Below, piece by piece: positions 15,169 through 15,821 of a stretch of DNA of 15,821 nucleotides. Made by a program: the position numbers and the translations under genes. The DNA comes from Verrucomicrobia bacterium UBA6775 (GTDB taxonomy: Bacteria > Verrucomicrobiota > Verrucomicrobiia > Limisphaerales > UBA1096). Positions within the stretch are counted from its first letter, which is position 1; each line of letters starts with the position of its first letter. The notes beneath the pieces were generated by a model that ran no database searches, had not been told where the DNA came from, and worked only from the letters and a program-made list of their open reading frames with translations. Where the stretch lies: positions 1 to 15,821 of the forward strand of contig DKGH01000106.1 in the NCBI GenBank assembly GCA_002453165.1, read 5' to 3'.

Positions 15169-15821
15169 GCCAACACCTCCTTTACCACGTGACCATGCAC
15201 GTTCGTGAGCCGGCGCTCGAGGCCGTTGTGGTAATAGCTGAGACGCTCATGATCGAAGCCCATGAGGTGCAGGATGGTGGCGTTGAAGTCGTATACGCTC
15301 GTGCGATTGTGCATGGCCTTGAAGCCAAACTCATCGCTGGCGCCGTAGCTCATGCCGGTCTTTACACCTGCGCCGGCCATGAAGCAGGTGAACGCGCCGG
15401 GATTGTGATCCCGTCCCGTCCCGTTGCCTTGCAGGAATGGCATGCGACCAAACTCCGTGGCCCACACGACCAGCGTATGATCGAGCAGACCGCGCCGCTT
15501 GAGATCGCGCAACAACGCCGCAGTCGGCTGATCCATGATCTCTGCCTGCATGGCGTGCGTGTTCTTAATGTTCGCGTGGGAATCCCAGTTGGTGATGCCG
15601 TTGCCGCCGGACGGGTCGCTGCCGTTGAAAAGCTGCACGACGCGCACGCCCTGCTCGATAAGGCGCCGCGCAAGGATGCAATTCTTGGCGTACTCCTGCC
15701 GCAGATCGCTGCCACTCCCGGTGCCATATTCCTTCTGGATAAACTCCGGTTCGCTGCCGACATCCATCACCTCCGGCACGGATGTTTGCATCTTGCCGGC
15801 CAGCTCGTAACTGGCAATGCG
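15165..15821 (-). CDS. DUF1501 protein, N-terminal part outside the window
   Basis: The visible 218 codons are the C-terminal half of a DUF1501 protein, read without a stop to the window edge (first residues RIASYELAGKMQ, a family segment). Motifs: ILARRLIEQGVRVVQLFNG, NWDSHANI, HTLVVWATEFGRMP (EFGRMP matches EFGRTP of the paralogue at 7001-8386), GTGRDHN, MAGAGVKTGMSYGASDEFG and ILHLMGFDHERLSYYHNGLE. The missing part should carry a twin-arginine signal. By analogy with the 8389-11037/7001-8386 pair, a PSCyt1-DUF1549-DUF1553 gene is expected just upstream. The last codons contain the ribosome-binding site of the DUF1552 gene. Confidence 0.93.
   Translation of the reverse strand, partial: RIASYELAGKMQTSVPEVMDVGSEPEFIQKEYGTGSGSDLRQEYAKNCILARRLIEQGVRVVQLFNGSDPSGGNGITNWDSHANIKNTHAMQAEIMDQPTAALLRDLKRRGLLDHTLVVWATEFGRMPFLQGNGTGRDHNPGAFTCFMAGAGVKTGMSYGASDEFGFKAMHNRTSVYDFNATILHLMGFDHERLSYYHNGLERRLTNVHGHVVKEVLA
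15169..15183 (-). promoter_or_regulatory. Strong Shine-Dalgarno for the DUF1552 gene
   Basis: The minus strand reads AAAGGAGGTG (15183-15174) with GGAGG ending 7 nt before ATG 15168. It lies inside the last sense codons of the DUF1501 gene (KEVLA, then TGA), so DUF1552 translation can start independently or by coupling at the ATGA overlap. Confidence 0.85.

Noticed and set aside
1..15821. tRNA, rRNA, CRISPR array, insertion sequence or origin
   Set aside because: I saw no cloverleaf-like sequence, no regularly spaced direct repeats, no transposase and no terminal inverted repeats. The dispersed palindrome lacks the spacing of a CRISPR or an iteron array.

Overview
All recognisable genes in this 15.8-kb window lie on the minus strand, so transcription runs from position 15821 towards 1. 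The protein families are a planctomycete/verrucomicrobial signature: Tat-exported DUF1501 and DUF1552 proteins, large c-type-haem proteins of the PSCyt/PSD families (DUF1549/DUF1553 and DUF1587/1595/1592/1588/1585), formylglycine sulfatases and a DUF1080 protein. The organism is therefore a member of the Planctomycetota-Verrucomicrobiota group. I lean to Verrucomicrobiota, but the sequence does not settle it. GC is fairly high, except in the DUF1080 gene.

Layout in transcription order. (1) 15821-11079 is a tight block: the C-terminal part of a DUF1501 protein, a DUF1552 protein (4-bp ATGA overlap and a strong Shine-Dalgarno), a DUF1592-type haem protein (8-bp gap) and a glyoxalase/VOC protein whose original start lies 2 bp after the previous stop but is cut off by an in-frame TGA. 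(2) 11037-4023 is a second block: a PSCyt1-DUF1549-DUF1553 haem protein, a DUF1501 protein (2-bp gap), an iduronate-2-sulfatase-like sulfatase (0-bp gap) and a second sulfatase (11-bp gap). (3) 3963-3364 is an AT-richer DUF1080 (3-keto-disaccharide hydrolase family) gene, followed by a hairpin that may be a terminator. (4) 3262-1 holds a Tat-exported PhoD-like phosphatase and, after a hairpin-filled 25-bp gap, a second DUF1592-type haem protein that runs off the left edge.

Working together (inference): nearly every product carries a Sec or Tat export signal, so the locus encodes an extracytoplasmic set for attacking sulfated, possibly phosphorylated, polysaccharide. The two sulfatases would remove sulfate esters and the PhoD-like enzyme phosphate esters. 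The DUF1080 protein would cleave 3-keto-glycosides. The haem proteins could take electrons from sugar oxidation, although no sugar dehydrogenase is encoded in the window. The roles of DUF1501, DUF1552 and the PSD domains are not established.

The most unusual DNA-level signal is an iterated palindrome with core CTTGGCCAAG. It has eight exact copies (up to a 16-bp perfect palindrome) plus near copies, in coding and intergenic DNA, and is absent from the large haem-protein, DUF1501 and DUF1552 genes of blocks 1 and 2. The nonsense codon near the start of the VOC gene is the other clear anomaly. No RNA gene, insertion sequence, CRISPR array or origin was seen, and no gene-free stretch exceeds about 100 bp.
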